This document shows, one piece after another, positions 16,701-24,620 of a stretch of 32,654 bases of DNA; position 1 is the first letter of the stretch, and every line of letters begins with the position of its first letter. A model generated the notes under the pieces. It was not told the DNA's origin. It ran no database searches and saw only the letters and a list, made by a program, of their open reading frames with translations. Made by a program: the position numbers and the translations under genes. The DNA is from Candidatus Auribacter fodinae (GTDB lineage Bacteria > Auribacterota > Auribacteria > Auribacterales > Auribacteraceae): NCBI GenBank assembly GCA_003599815.1, contig QZJZ01000013.1, positions 1-32,654 of the forward strand. Reading direction: 5' to 3'.

Positions 16701-17435
16701 ATCAAACGCGATGATGTCCTTAGTGGCGAACTGCTGGGTCTGCGATAGCACAGCTCTCTGCTGATCGGTCAGCGGGTAAATGGATTTATACAGCCATTCC
16801 TGTGTTTGCGTATAGAAAACGACGCCTTCCTGTGTAACCAGAAGATGGTTGTTATCTGATGACGGGATAGTTTGCTCGATATAATCTTCCCCCATGGCAA
16901 TAACCACAACGCCCAGTACACCGCCGGTTTCCGGTTCGGGTATCGGTGAACTGAAATAGAGCCCTTTCGCATCAGTGTGCGGGTCTGTTCCCGGATAAAT
17001 GGAACTCTCATTGTTTAACGCGCGCTGAAAATAGGGATGCTGGCGAAAATTGTAACCGACGAGCGAGTAGGAGCTGTTTACTGTCGTGCTTGATACGCAG
17101 TTGCCCATGGTATCAAGAATAAACACGCGATGCGCCGCGGAAATGCTTTTTGCGGCTTCGAGAATGTATTCACAACTAGTGCTGGTATAAGGGTTTTCAC
17201 TAAAAAATGTGTAAAATGCGGGATGGTGGGAGAGGTTTTCGCACAGGTGTGATATTATTTCCAGGTTATGAGTGATTTTTTCTGCGATAAGCGATGACTC
17301 GTAACGATGCTGTTCGATACGGTTGTCCTCGCTTAACATCCGCGCCGCGAAAAACGTGATCGTCGCGCTCACGCAAATGGAAAGGAACAGAAGTGTCCCG
17401 TATTTTATAGTAGTGTTATTTGTTGAAAATCCCAT
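13713..17435 (-). CDS. Orphan sensor histidine kinase: dCache plus five PAS domains
   Basis: The frame is open to a TTG at 17498, but ATG at 17435 (MGFSTNNTTIKYGTLLFLSI) is preceded by GGAAAG and gives a normal N-terminal membrane anchor; the product is then 1240 aa. Order: membrane helix, periplasmic double-Cache-like sensor (about 25-280), second helix (about 290-315), a coiled coil (VAQQTRELEQRNKELEKEIE), five PAS-type domains (about 355-465, 475-590, 600-720, 725-830, 835-950), and an HPK4-like kinase core with H987 in AAGIAHEINTP, NLLINASHAI, VTDTGMGIP and GTGQGLAL. It lacks a receiver domain and no regulator gene is adjacent, so its partner is elsewhere. It is divergent from nrdA. Confidence 0.92.
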   Translation of the reverse strand: MGFSTNNTTIKYGTLLFLSICVSATITFFAARMLSEDNRIEQHRYESSLIAEKITHNLEIISHLCENLSHHPAFYTFFSENPYTSTSCEYILEAAKSISAAHRVFILDTMGNCVSSTTVNSSYSLVGYNFRQHPYFQRALNNESSIYPGTDPHTDAKGLYFSSPIPEPETGGVLGVVVIAMGEDYIEQTIPSSDNNHLLVTQEGVVFYTQTQEWLYKSIYPLTDQQRAVLSQTQQFATKDIIAFDFNMMQDKVRVGNDSWFIDYTSLGITNWGLISMHEDPHKLLITSNQKMILVLSNLLFISLLFGLIIVLLNIKRRLKIEVELRTYKDNLENMVAQQTRELEQRNKELEKEIELRTGVEEQLCSLLNEWDIIFESIQDMAALLRPDLTVLKCNTALAKLFGKEINDLIGQRCALSSINSNGTMSVAEKVKLTGQPESTEMYAAGLDKHLEISCYPVLDDSNNLRTIMLIARDITERKQNELILREDEERFRTILNTVLAGVIIVDRDKRTIVDINPEAERILAVKKQDMVDELCPDPLFPPVERKTRTIVECSNEESTVFDSHQNSIPVVKTVRSMNVLGKHLILISFLDIRQFKAMEQRLQDHLTFMKLMMNAIPLPVFYQNPDGIFTGCNEAFEKMVGRPADLITGKDILSITTQPVARTYTAEFKTIIAQGGKKTFESRFMYGDKTTHDVIFTLSTYPIGTEKIGGVVGIITDITERKAAEEKTISIAKFPEEDPAPVIRVDRTGIILYANNPGKLVLNKWKTDIGKSIPSEWIKVVQNAMRYNAKMMMEEECLKRFYSFLIVPIHGTDYINIYGSDETLKHQLKKSLDEQATLLKNIISNIPSYIYWKDKKRVFMGCNATFAKIVGLDTPEDIVGKTDADLPWTQEQAEWYRTSDEQVIESAQPLLNIEETIIHPDGKEMTILNSKVPFFNHLNEVAGVIGIYTDITELKRIEEQRLKLARDMSQAQKLESIGTLAAGIAHEINTPIQFIGDNTRFVSDSINALIELIGAYHEVLTEIEKLSTPCETAENVRQIETDIDLQFLEQEIPLAIEQTLEGVNRVSQIVSAMKDFSHMGNNEKAQEDINRAVESTITISRNEWKYVADIKKELDTSIPCVNCVIADIKQVVLNLLINASHAIKDAVDSGLCKKGLITVKTYKQNNYVVISVTDTGMGIPTEIHGKIFDQFFTTKGVGKGTGQGLALAYSAIVQKHNGKLTFDTKMKKGTTFYIHLPLE

Positions 17436-17851
17436 ATAACAGTGCTTTCCATATACTGAACCGTGCATTATCCAGCCGTTTTCGCCTATCACGAACAAGT
17501 AGTTGTGACTGTTATATAAAATATCGTCAATCCAGAGCGTTTCTTTATGACTTATTAAATGTTACAGGATAGCGGCGCGGTTATCATAGACGCTAATATA
17601 CTGCTAATATGATTGTTAAAGGATTTTTGCGATGAATGATGACACCTCTTTTTTACGGGGATTGCCGTTATCTTTTTCCATGATACATTAATATCTCTAT
17701 GTGTCTTTTAATAAAAAAATATAAAAAATAATCAACTTTTGTTGCTGAGATTAATCACAATATACAGTGGTTTTAGGCTTGTCTAATATACTATAAATTG
17801 TGATTTAAGCTTTTCTTGAGTGACGTAATGAAATAAGGGAAAGGGGCGAAA
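17436..17851. other. Divergent regulatory region before nrdA
   Basis: This spacer separates the orphan kinase gene and nrdA. The nrdA-proximal part holds the two NrdR boxes. The kinase-proximal part holds no promoter I can assign with confidence. There is no ORF or RNA gene. Confidence 0.55.
17755..17803 (+). promoter_or_regulatory. Pair of NrdR boxes upstream of nrdAB
   Basis: Box 1 (TCACAATATACAGTGG, 17755-17770) and box 2 (ATACTATAAATTGTGA, 17788-17803) each match 13 of 16 positions of the known NrdR consensus ACACWATATATWGTGT. Their starts are 33 bp apart, three helical turns, the spacing usual for paired NrdR sites. Box 1 contains TATACA, which with TTGTTG 16 bp upstream could be the -10 box of the nrdA promoter, so NrdR binding would block transcription when dATP is high. 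Confidence 0.75.
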
Positions 17852-20653
17852 ATGATCAAGCTGATGGTGGCAAAGCGGAGCGGGAAAGTGGTTGAGTTCG
17901 ATGCACAGCGTATACGCAATGCGATAGAAAAAGCGGTTCATGCTACGCAGTCCGTTGTAAAACCGGATATTATAGACAACATAACCTGTGAGGTCGCGTC
18001 AGAAATTGAGCAGAGGTTCACTGAATTTTTTCCCAATGTGGAAAATATTCAGGATATTGTGGAAAAGCATCTTATGTATAACGGGCTGTATGATATAGCC
18101 AAGTCGTACATTCTTTATCGAGCCAGTCGTCAGAAAGCGCGGGAGGAACAGAAAGAAGCGTCCGCCAGAAAATCAATGCTCGGCAAACTGACCGTGACCA
18201 AGCGCGACGGGTCTGCGGCTCTGTTTAATGTGAAGAAGGTGCAGGATACTTTTCTTAGGCTGGCGAAGGGGTATGAGGATGTGATAACCGGGGAACAGGT
18301 TTCGCTTCTCGTAAAAGAAGTGGTTAAGAACCTTTATGACGGCGTGCGGGCTGATGAAATAGAAAATGCCCTGATTCTCGCTGGCGTGTCTTTCATAGAG
18401 CGTGACCCGGCGTTTAGCGTGCTGTCCGCTCGCCTGCTGATGCAGAAGCTGTACAGGGAGTGCATTGGAACGTCCGTGCGTGACAATACTCTGCAGGATC
18501 AGTACCGTTCTGCGTATAAGGAAAGTATCAGGAAGGGAGTGGATTCGGGTTTTCTTAATGCACGCATGCTGGAATTCAACCTAGACCAGCTTGCGAATTA
18601 TATTAAGCCGGAACGGGATGGGCTGTTCGATTATCTCGGAGTGCGTACCCTTTATGACCGCTATTTCATGTCTGTCGATGAACACCGGATAGAGATGCCC
18701 CAGTCGTTCTGGATGCGTGTAGCCATGGGGTTGGCGCTCAATGAAAAATATCCTGAACAGCGAGCGCAGGAGTTCTATGATGTAATGTCAACATTGCGGT
18801 ATATCCCATCTACTCCAACGCTCTTTTTTTCGGGGGCGCGTATTCCTCAGCTCAGTTCGTGCTATCTTACCACGGTGAACGATGACCTCGCGCATATATT
18901 CAAATGCATCGGCGACAACGCTCAGCTCGCCAAATGGTCGGGAGGGATCGGCAATGACTGGTCGTATATCCGTGCCACGGGCGCGCTGATAAAGAAGACG
19001 CAGGCGTTCAGCCAGGGCGTTGTGCCGTTCCTGAAAATCGCCAACGACACCACTGTTATCAGCAAAACAGGCAAACGCCGGGGCGGTACCTGCGCGTATC
19101 TTGAGACGTGGCATCTGGATATAGAAGAGTTTCTCATCCTGCGCAAGAATACAGGCGACGAACGGCGGCGCACACATGATCTCAACACAGCCAACTGGAT
19201 ACCCGACCTGTTCATGAAACGGGTGGAGGCTGACGAGAACTGGACGCTCTTTTCGCCTGATGAGACACCGGAACTCCATGACCTGTACGGAAGGCAGTTT
19301 GAAAAAAAGTACGTGGAGTATGAGGAAAAAGCGCGCAACGGGCAGATACGGCGGCATAAGGTGGTATCCGCGAAAAAACTGTGGCGAAAAATGCTGAGCA
19401 TGCTGTTTGAAACCGGGCATCCGTGGATAACCTTTAAGGATCCGTGCAATATCCGTTCGCCTCAGGATCACTCCGGTGTTGTGCACAGTTCGAATCTCTG
19501 TACGGAAATAACGCTCAATACGTCGGATAGGGAAACCGCGGTGTGCAATCTTGGGTCTGTGAACCTGTCCGCTCACATTATAGGTAACGAGCTCGACCGC
19601 TGTCTTCTGGCAGACACAATACAGACAGCGGTGCGTATGCTGGACAACGTGATCGGAGGCAACTTTTATCCGACTCCCGAAGCGGAACGTGCAAACCTGC
19701 GCCATCGCCCTGTGGGGCTCGGTATCATGGGCTTGCAGGACGCGTTGTATAAACTCGACATACCGTTTGACACGCCTGAAGCGGTTCTGTTTTCGGATAC
19801 ATCAATGGAATATGTATCGTATCATGCGATTATGTCGTCATCGTATCTTGCGAAAGAACGGGGAAAGTACGAATCGTATTCCGGCTCAAAATGGGATCGG
19901 GGAATACTGCCTGTTGATACGCTGGATCTGCTCGAAGCCGAGCGGGGAGAGAAAGTCGAAATCAGCCGTACCGCAACGCTTAACTGGGAACCTGTGCGGG
20001 AACATATAAAAATGTACGGCATGCGCAATTCCAACGTGCTGGCTATCGCTCCGACCGCGACCATATCCAACATAGCAGGGTGCTGTCCGTCGATAGAACC
20101 GATTTATAAAAATATTTACGTCAAGGCGAATGTGAGCGGCGAATTTACTATCTGCAACGCGTCTCTGGTCAATGCGCTGAAAAAATTGCGGTTGTGGAAT
20201 GACGAGACACTCCAGCAGATCAAGTATCACGACGGAAGCATCGCCCGTATTGCCGGCATTCCTGATGCCCTGAAAGCATTGTTCAGGGAAGCCTTTGAGA
20301 TCGATCCGGCATGGGTGATACGTCATGCCGCCGCCCGGGGAAAATGGATAGACCAGAGCCAGTCACTGAATATTTTTGTCAGGGGAACATCCGGTAACGC
20401 GCTCAGCGATATTTATATGGACGCGTGGAAAATGGGACTGAAGACAACTTATTACCTCCGCACGCTCGCCGCCAGCCAGATAGAAAAATCAACGCTTGAC
20501 GCAGGGAAGTTCGGGTTCACTCAGAAACGGGAATACGCGCAGGAAACAGCGGCTCAAACCGGAATGCCGCTGGTTCAGCCTGTGCAGGAGGATAAGGATG
20601 ATGAACCGGCATTATGCCGCATTGGAGACCCGCATTGTGAGTCGTGCCAGTAG
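17852..20653 (+). CDS. nrdA: Ribonucleoside-diphosphate reductase alpha (large) subunit, class I
   Basis: NrdA reduces ribonucleoside diphosphates to deoxy forms, using a radical delivered by NrdB. The 933-aa protein starts with two ATP-cone domains in tandem (about residues 3-95 and 110-200), the allosteric activity sites; two cones make it longer than E. coli NrdA. Catalytic residues are visible: C337 and C565 (redox pair), C550 as thiyl-radical cysteine with N548 and E552 (NLCTE), and the radical-transfer pair Y867-Y868 (TTYYLRT). The C-terminal tail carries CxxxxxxCxxC (C922, C929, C932), where the last pair should accept electrons from thioredoxin or glutaredoxin. GGAAAGGGG precedes the ATG. 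It is followed by nrdB after 222 bp that contain a repeat, and is probably NrdR-controlled. Confidence 0.96.
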   Translation: MIKLMVAKRSGKVVEFDAQRIRNAIEKAVHATQSVVKPDIIDNITCEVASEIEQRFTEFFPNVENIQDIVEKHLMYNGLYDIAKSYILYRASRQKAREEQKEASARKSMLGKLTVTKRDGSAALFNVKKVQDTFLRLAKGYEDVITGEQVSLLVKEVVKNLYDGVRADEIENALILAGVSFIERDPAFSVLSARLLMQKLYRECIGTSVRDNTLQDQYRSAYKESIRKGVDSGFLNARMLEFNLDQLANYIKPERDGLFDYLGVRTLYDRYFMSVDEHRIEMPQSFWMRVAMGLALNEKYPEQRAQEFYDVMSTLRYIPSTPTLFFSGARIPQLSSCYLTTVNDDLAHIFKCIGDNAQLAKWSGGIGNDWSYIRATGALIKKTQAFSQGVVPFLKIANDTTVISKTGKRRGGTCAYLETWHLDIEEFLILRKNTGDERRRTHDLNTANWIPDLFMKRVEADENWTLFSPDETPELHDLYGRQFEKKYVEYEEKARNGQIRRHKVVSAKKLWRKMLSMLFETGHPWITFKDPCNIRSPQDHSGVVHSSNLCTEITLNTSDRETAVCNLGSVNLSAHIIGNELDRCLLADTIQTAVRMLDNVIGGNFYPTPEAERANLRHRPVGLGIMGLQDALYKLDIPFDTPEAVLFSDTSMEYVSYHAIMSSSYLAKERGKYESYSGSKWDRGILPVDTLDLLEAERGEKVEISRTATLNWEPVREHIKMYGMRNSNVLAIAPTATISNIAGCCPSIEPIYKNIYVKANVSGEFTICNASLVNALKKLRLWNDETLQQIKYHDGSIARIAGIPDALKALFREAFEIDPAWVIRHAAARGKWIDQSQSLNIFVRGTSGNALSDIYMDAWKMGLKTTYYLRTLAASQIEKSTLDAGKFGFTQKREYAQETAAQTGMPLVQPVQEDKDDEPALCRIGDPHCESCQ

Positions 20654-20694
20654 GCGGATGGCATGGTATTTCTGCGCCAGTTATTAACGATTAA

Positions 20695-20840
20695 AGATTT
20701 GAAAAATAATGTCATTGCGAATCATGGCAGAGGATGTGGAAATCTCCTCTGCCGTATTCGAAGATATAACCACGTCGCTGACGTTCGTCGTGATGATATC
20801 TTAAAAGATAAACTGAGAGACTTTTTCAGCATTCCCAAGT
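20695..20840 (-). repeat. MITE-like dispersed repeat, copy R4, between nrdA and nrdB
   Basis: Read on the minus strand it has the GTCAGCGACGTGG block, a degenerate central hairpin (AGAGG against CCTCT), and CGCAATGACATTA at its end. The right edge CTTTTTCAGCATTCCCAAGT matches the terminal repeat of R5 and R7. It occupies nearly all of the nrdA-nrdB gap. Confidence 0.75.
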
Positions 20841-20875
20841 TAGTACGACATTTTTGACATAAAGGAGATTTTATC

Positions 20876-21874
20876 ATGGGAATTATCAATAACAAAGCCA
20901 CAGACCCGAACAAGATATTACCCCTCACATATCCATGGGCGCGTGAACATTATAAAACAGGGGTATCCAATAACTGGGTTCCTGAAGAAATCGCCATGCA
21001 GAAAGATGTGGAACAATGGAAATCGGCGTCGGCGTTGTCGGAAAAGGAACGGCGGCTGATACTGTGGAACCTCGGCTTTTTTTCCACTGCCGAGTCATTG
21101 ACCGCAAACAACATTGTGATGGCTATCTATCGTCATGTAACCAACTCTGAGGCACGGCAGTACCTTTTGCGGCAGGCGTACGAGGAAGCTGTTCATACCG
21201 ATACTTTTATATACTGCTGTGATACGCTGGGGCTTGACCCGGATCATATCTACAATATGTACAACACCATACCGTCCATTAAGGAGAAGGACGATTTTGT
21301 GGTCAACCTGACGGAATCCATATTTGACCCTGATTTCACCACCGCAGGGACGGCAAATATCCAGCGGTTTATCCACGATTTAATTGGTTATTACGTGATT
21401 ATGGAAGGGATATTTTTCTATGCCGGGTTTGCCATGATGATCGCTTTGCGCAGACAGAACAAAATGGTCGGTGTGGGGGAGCAATTCGAGTTTATCATGC
21501 GCGATGAAAGTGTGCATCTGGCGTTTGGATGTGATCTGATAAACACCATAAAAAAGGAAAACCCCGGCGCGTGGAGCGGCAGTTTCGCGGAACAGGTCAC
21601 AGACCTGGTCCGGCAGGCGGTTGTGTTGGAAAAGCGGTATGCGTACGACGCGTGCCCTGATGGTCTTCTCGGCATAAACGCCGATCAGTTTTCTTTGTAT
21701 GTGGAACATATCGCAGACCGCCGTCTTGAGCGAATCGGGCTGTCCAAAATGTATGGCACGGAGAACCCGTTCCCGTGGTTATCTGAATCAACAGACCTGA
21801 ACAAGGAAAAGAACTTTTTTGAGACACGGGTCACGGAGTACCAGACAGCGGGCAACCTTGTCTGGGACGATTAG
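20876..21874 (+). CDS. nrdB: Ribonucleotide reductase beta (small) subunit, class Ic (Mn/Fe type)
   Basis: NrdB is the ferritin-like subunit that stores the oxidising equivalent for NrdA. The 332-aa protein keeps all six metal ligands (E73, E104, H107, E177, E211, H214). The site of the radical tyrosine is F111 (EEAVHTDTF), and the first ligand is Glu rather than Asp. Both are hallmarks of the class Ic enzyme of Chlamydia trachomatis, whose Mn(IV)/Fe(III) centre replaces the tyrosyl radical; every key position aligns with a constant offset of 16 to my recollection of that protein (E89, E120, H123, F127, E193, E227, H230, Y338 here Y322). W34 matches the relay Trp51, but relay Tyr222 is F206. 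AGGAG about nine bases upstream supports the ATG. The 3' end overlaps the stop of the DUF4276 gene. Confidence 0.95.
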   Translation: MGIINNKATDPNKILPLTYPWAREHYKTGVSNNWVPEEIAMQKDVEQWKSASALSEKERRLILWNLGFFSTAESLTANNIVMAIYRHVTNSEARQYLLRQAYEEAVHTDTFIYCCDTLGLDPDHIYNMYNTIPSIKEKDDFVVNLTESIFDPDFTTAGTANIQRFIHDLIGYYVIMEGIFFYAGFAMMIALRRQNKMVGVGEQFEFIMRDESVHLAFGCDLINTIKKENPGAWSGSFAEQVTDLVRQAVVLEKRYAYDACPDGLLGINADQFSLYVEHIADRRLERIGLSKMYGTENPFPWLSESTDLNKEKNFFETRVTEYQTAGNLVWDD

Positions 21875-22518
21875 AAAAGATTAAGCTGGTTTGCATCTTC
21901 TGAAAAAAAATCCGTTATTGCTTTAATGAAAACTTTGAAGCTGGTTGAACGATTATGCATTGGATCCATGTGTAAACTGATATTTTTTGCTACTTCAACT
22001 TTCGGGAGGTAGGCAATTTTATAATATCCTCCGTCTTGTAAGCATGACAACAGCATTGTGGAAGGTTTCCTCTTGATAGTATCTGGATTCAGTGAATTTA
22101 AACGACTAATTGTTTTTTCTGGAACTCTTGGATACGCCGCTTTAATTGCGTAAGGAGCTCCAAGAAACCATGATTCGAGTTCTTTAATTGCAATTCGTGT
22201 TATGGAGCTAAAAGAGTTATCATGGTTTTTGTATGTCTTGGTAAAAAGATTGGCGTTTCTGCATAGTTGTTCCATTTGATGTTTAAGAGCATGGCAATCA
22301 TCATTGTCGGAATCTATTAAAATGATTATTTTGTACGAATCATTTATCCAAGCTCTATATCCAGTGAGCCTTCTTTCTAATTTACGAAGAAGATCACCTT
22401 TGCCGTTGAATCCGTGAAGACTGAAAGAGGCTCTATCAGGCGGAATAATTTTTGGTAGAATAATTTCTAGAGCTTCTTTTGCGGATTGTTCTTCTAACAG
22501 AAATTCGAAATTTATCAT
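21871..22518 (-). CDS. DUF4276 family, Toprim-like protein
   Basis: This 215-aa cytoplasmic protein matches the DUF4276 pattern: an N-terminal [12 protein letters not shown] with conserved acidic residues, a strand ending in an acidic cluster [12 protein letters not shown] (DxD-type), and [15 protein letters not shown], where the Glu and Trp are conserved. The arrangement (Glu, then DxD) is that of Toprim-like metal-binding nuclease folds, so DNA or RNA cleavage is plausible but unproven. Its ATG overlaps the stop of the ATPase gene (ATGA), so the two are translationally coupled and probably form a complex. Base composition is AT-richer than the nrd genes, and it meets nrdB tail to tail with a four-base overlap, as expected of an inserted module. 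Confidence 0.85.
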   Translation of the reverse strand: MINFEFLLEEQSAKEALEIILPKIIPPDRASFSLHGFNGKGDLLRKLERRLTGYRAWINDSYKIIILIDSDNDDCHALKHQMEQLCRNANLFTKTYKNHDNSFSSITRIAIKELESWFLGAPYAIKAAYPRVPEKTISRLNSLNPDTIKRKPSTMLLSCLQDGGYYKIAYLPKVEVAKNISLHMDPMHNRSTSFKVFIKAITDFFSEDANQLNLF

Positions 22519-23768
22519 TGTTTTTGTCGACGTCGCTTAATCTCTTTTTTGGGCATCCCTTGATTGAATAAGGGATAACCGCAATCGAAATAATTTTCTC
22601 GCCACAAATCGCCGAGAGAAGCGCCATTATCGCAAAATTCTTTTATACGAGGCATATCTGCGGCTCTTTTGCATTCTGTGTAACCTTTTTCGTTTCTATA
22701 TAACACCCATAGCTCGTTTGGGTAAAGGGCATCGACAAAAAAAGGAGAATGCGTTGTTACCATTAATTGAGAATTTTCTGTGGCTTTACGGCATTCTTCG
22801 GCAATACCGTAAAGAAGGTTTGGGTTAAGATGGTTTTCAGGTTCTTCAATACCAATCAATTGCGAAGGATTAGGATCGTAGAGCAACATTAGATAAGCAA
22901 GCATTTTAAGTGTACCGTCTGATGCAAATTTTGATAATATCGGTCTATCAAATGGAGCGTCTTTGATTTGTAACAAAAGTGTCCCATCAGCGATTAATTC
23001 AGTATCAATCTTCTCTAAACGAGGAACCTGTTGTGTTAAAACAGTAATAATTTTATCGAAATGATCTCGATGACGTTCACGAAGATATTGTATTACGTTG
23101 GAAATATTATCACCTGTTGAAGATAAATGTTCTTGCGGGCCGGCTTCTGTTCTGCCTCTTGTGGCGTCTGCTGTAAAATATGATAAATGCCAACTGGTTA
23201 TGAAACGTCTCAGCGCACTTACGCGTGGATGTTTTGCAAACTGTCCCAGTGTGTTTACCGCTAAAACTTCTGGTGAGTCAAGTTTTTCCTTGATTTTATC
23301 ATCTTCTTTTTCAGGATAATTTCCAGAGATAACTTGTCCTTCGCCTAACTTGAAGTCAAGAAATTTAAATGGAGCACCTTCCGATCTTCTCTTCCATCTT
23401 AACCATTCTTCCTTAATAACGGGATTGTTTGAGTTATCTTCGTCAATAGTTAAGTGGTAAGTTATGAGTGGGTCATCTGTTTTTTCACGGTATTGTATTT
23501 CAATTTCAATAGGGCCGGTTTTATTTCGTGTTCTGAGTTCTTTAAATCGGCCGCGTTTGTCCCATGCTCTTCTCAAACCAGTAGTAAAACATTCAGAAAG
23601 AAAAGCAAATACATCAAATAAAGTAGATTTACCGCTTCCGTTTGGCCCTAAAAACACAGACAAAGGAGTAATGTTTTTTAAAGTCAGGTTTTCCAGAGCT
23701 CGGTAATTAGTAACTTTTAAAGATTCAATGCACGGAACATCTCGTCGTTTCATACAGAAGGTTCTCAT
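22515..23768 (-). CDS. OLD/RecF-like AAA family ATPase (AAA_21/AAA_15 type)
   Basis: This 417-aa ATPase has an SMC/ABC-type fold split by an insertion. Walker A is GPNGSGKST (residues 41-49), preceded by [17 protein letters not shown], the typical start of OLD, RecF and RloA-like ATPases. [16 protein letters not shown] is the signature-like helix, [11 protein letters not shown] is Walker B with the D-loop, and [11 protein letters not shown] is the switch histidine region. Unlike OLD it has no C-terminal Toprim domain; that part is supplied by the coupled DUF4276 gene. Paired ATPase and Toprim-like proteins recall PARIS and Gabija anti-phage systems, so a defence role is the leading inference. 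No good ribosome site precedes ATG 23768; ATG at 23753 is an alternative. Codon use is AT-rich. Confidence 0.88.
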   Translation of the reverse strand: MRTFCMKRRDVPCIESLKVTNYRALENLTLKNITPLSVFLGPNGSGKSTLFDVFAFLSECFTTGLRRAWDKRGRFKELRTRNKTGPIEIEIQYREKTDDPLITYHLTIDEDNSNNPVIKEEWLRWKRRSEGAPFKFLDFKLGEGQVISGNYPEKEDDKIKEKLDSPEVLAVNTLGQFAKHPRVSALRRFITSWHLSYFTADATRGRTEAGPQEHLSSTGDNISNVIQYLRERHRDHFDKIITVLTQQVPRLEKIDTELIADGTLLLQIKDAPFDRPILSKFASDGTLKMLAYLMLLYDPNPSQLIGIEEPENHLNPNLLYGIAEECRKATENSQLMVTTHSPFFVDALYPNELWVLYRNEKGYTECKRAADMPRIKEFCDNGASLGDLWRENYFDCGYPLFNQGMPKKEIKRRRQKQ

Positions 23769-23795
23769 AATGGATTTGAATACAGTTGTACCATA

Positions 23796-23805
23796 TTGTA
23801 TACAA
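23796..23805. promoter_or_regulatory. Palindrome upstream of the ATPase/DUF4276 pair
   Basis: TTGTATACAA is a perfect 10-bp palindrome 28 bp upstream of the ATG at 23768, inside the only place a promoter could be. It could be an operator for a repressor, but a 10-bp AT-rich palindrome can arise by chance. Confidence 0.25.
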
Positions 23806-24060
23806 ATTTAAAAAAGATTTTCAAGGATTGAAATTAAAAACATAATCTTAATGCATACAGAGGATTATATTAACACCGATTTTTTAAATATTTGAAGGTA
23901 TTTTTGATGTTAATATCATTTTTTACCGTTGCTAACTATGTCTGTTCTACTGGTTGCTCGAAAAGGAATAGCTCCTCTTTATCCAAAAAACTTGCTTGCT
24001 CAGTAACCGGAATTGCGAGATACTTTTATATTAATGACAACATTCATATAAGGAGATACC

Positions 24061-24606
24061 ATGAATACAACTGCGTTGTTCGTGGAATTACTGGTCGGCG
24101 GAGTGCAGTCGCTGGTTTGGATTTGCCTGATTTCTCTGTTCTGGTTCGAGCCTGTCCGCATTGTGGCACTGCTCAAACAGGAAAGCATCGCAAGCAGTGC
24201 GATACTGCTTATGTTTGCCTACGCGCTCGGCGTGATTTTTGACCGGGTATGGGATGTATTGCTGAAACCCGTTGACCACCATATCCGCAAAACAATGATA
24301 TCTGACCTCGATAAACTGCTCGGTATCCGGTCGCGGCTTTTCGCGCAGGATTCATCGCACATCATGTTTGTGGAATATATCAGGACACGTATGCGGGTAA
24401 GCCGTGCGACTTTGTGCAACTCTTTGCTCACCGCTCTATGCGCTCTGCTCCTGCGGGTGTGTTATATTGAGGAAAACTGGGTTGAGTACATTGTTTTTGC
24501 ATCGTCCGTGATTGCGATTGTATCATTCCACGCATTCATGGATATTACGGTCACCTATTATCGCACACTCAGCCTGATAGAACCCTATCTGGAACAGAAA
24601 AGCTGA
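24061..24606 (+). CDS. Four-helix integral membrane protein, unknown function
   Basis: This 181-aa protein is not recognised. It has hydrophobic segments at about residues 8-28, 43-62, 119-136 and 141-160, with a charged, mainly helical cytoplasmic section (about 65-117, KPVDHHIRKTMISDLDKLLG and on to RTRMRVSRA) between the second and third. Four cysteines sit in or near the helices. AAGGAG seven bases before the ATG gives a firm start; a possible promoter (TTGCTC, 17-bp spacer, GATACT) lies at 23996-24024. It is divergent from the ATPase/DUF4276 pair, so an accessory role there is possible but not shown, and its composition is like the host genes rather than like that pair. Confidence 0.75.
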   Translation: MNTTALFVELLVGGVQSLVWICLISLFWFEPVRIVALLKQESIASSAILLMFAYALGVIFDRVWDVLLKPVDHHIRKTMISDLDKLLGIRSRLFAQDSSHIMFVEYIRTRMRVSRATLCNSLLTALCALLLRVCYIEENWVEYIVFASSVIAIVSFHAFMDITVTYYRTLSLIEPYLEQKS

Positions 24607-24620
24607 AGTGCCTGCAAGGC

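Noticed and set aside
18788-19705. 305-codon open frame on the minus strand inside nrdA
   Set aside because: It is fully antisense to conserved nrdA sequence, including catalytic motifs; no ribosome site and low-complexity, Arg/His-rich translation typical of a shadow frame.
23892-24242. 116-codon plus-strand frame starting in the spacer before the membrane-protein gene
   Set aside because: It overlaps the well-supported start at 24061 in another frame and has no ribosome site or family match.
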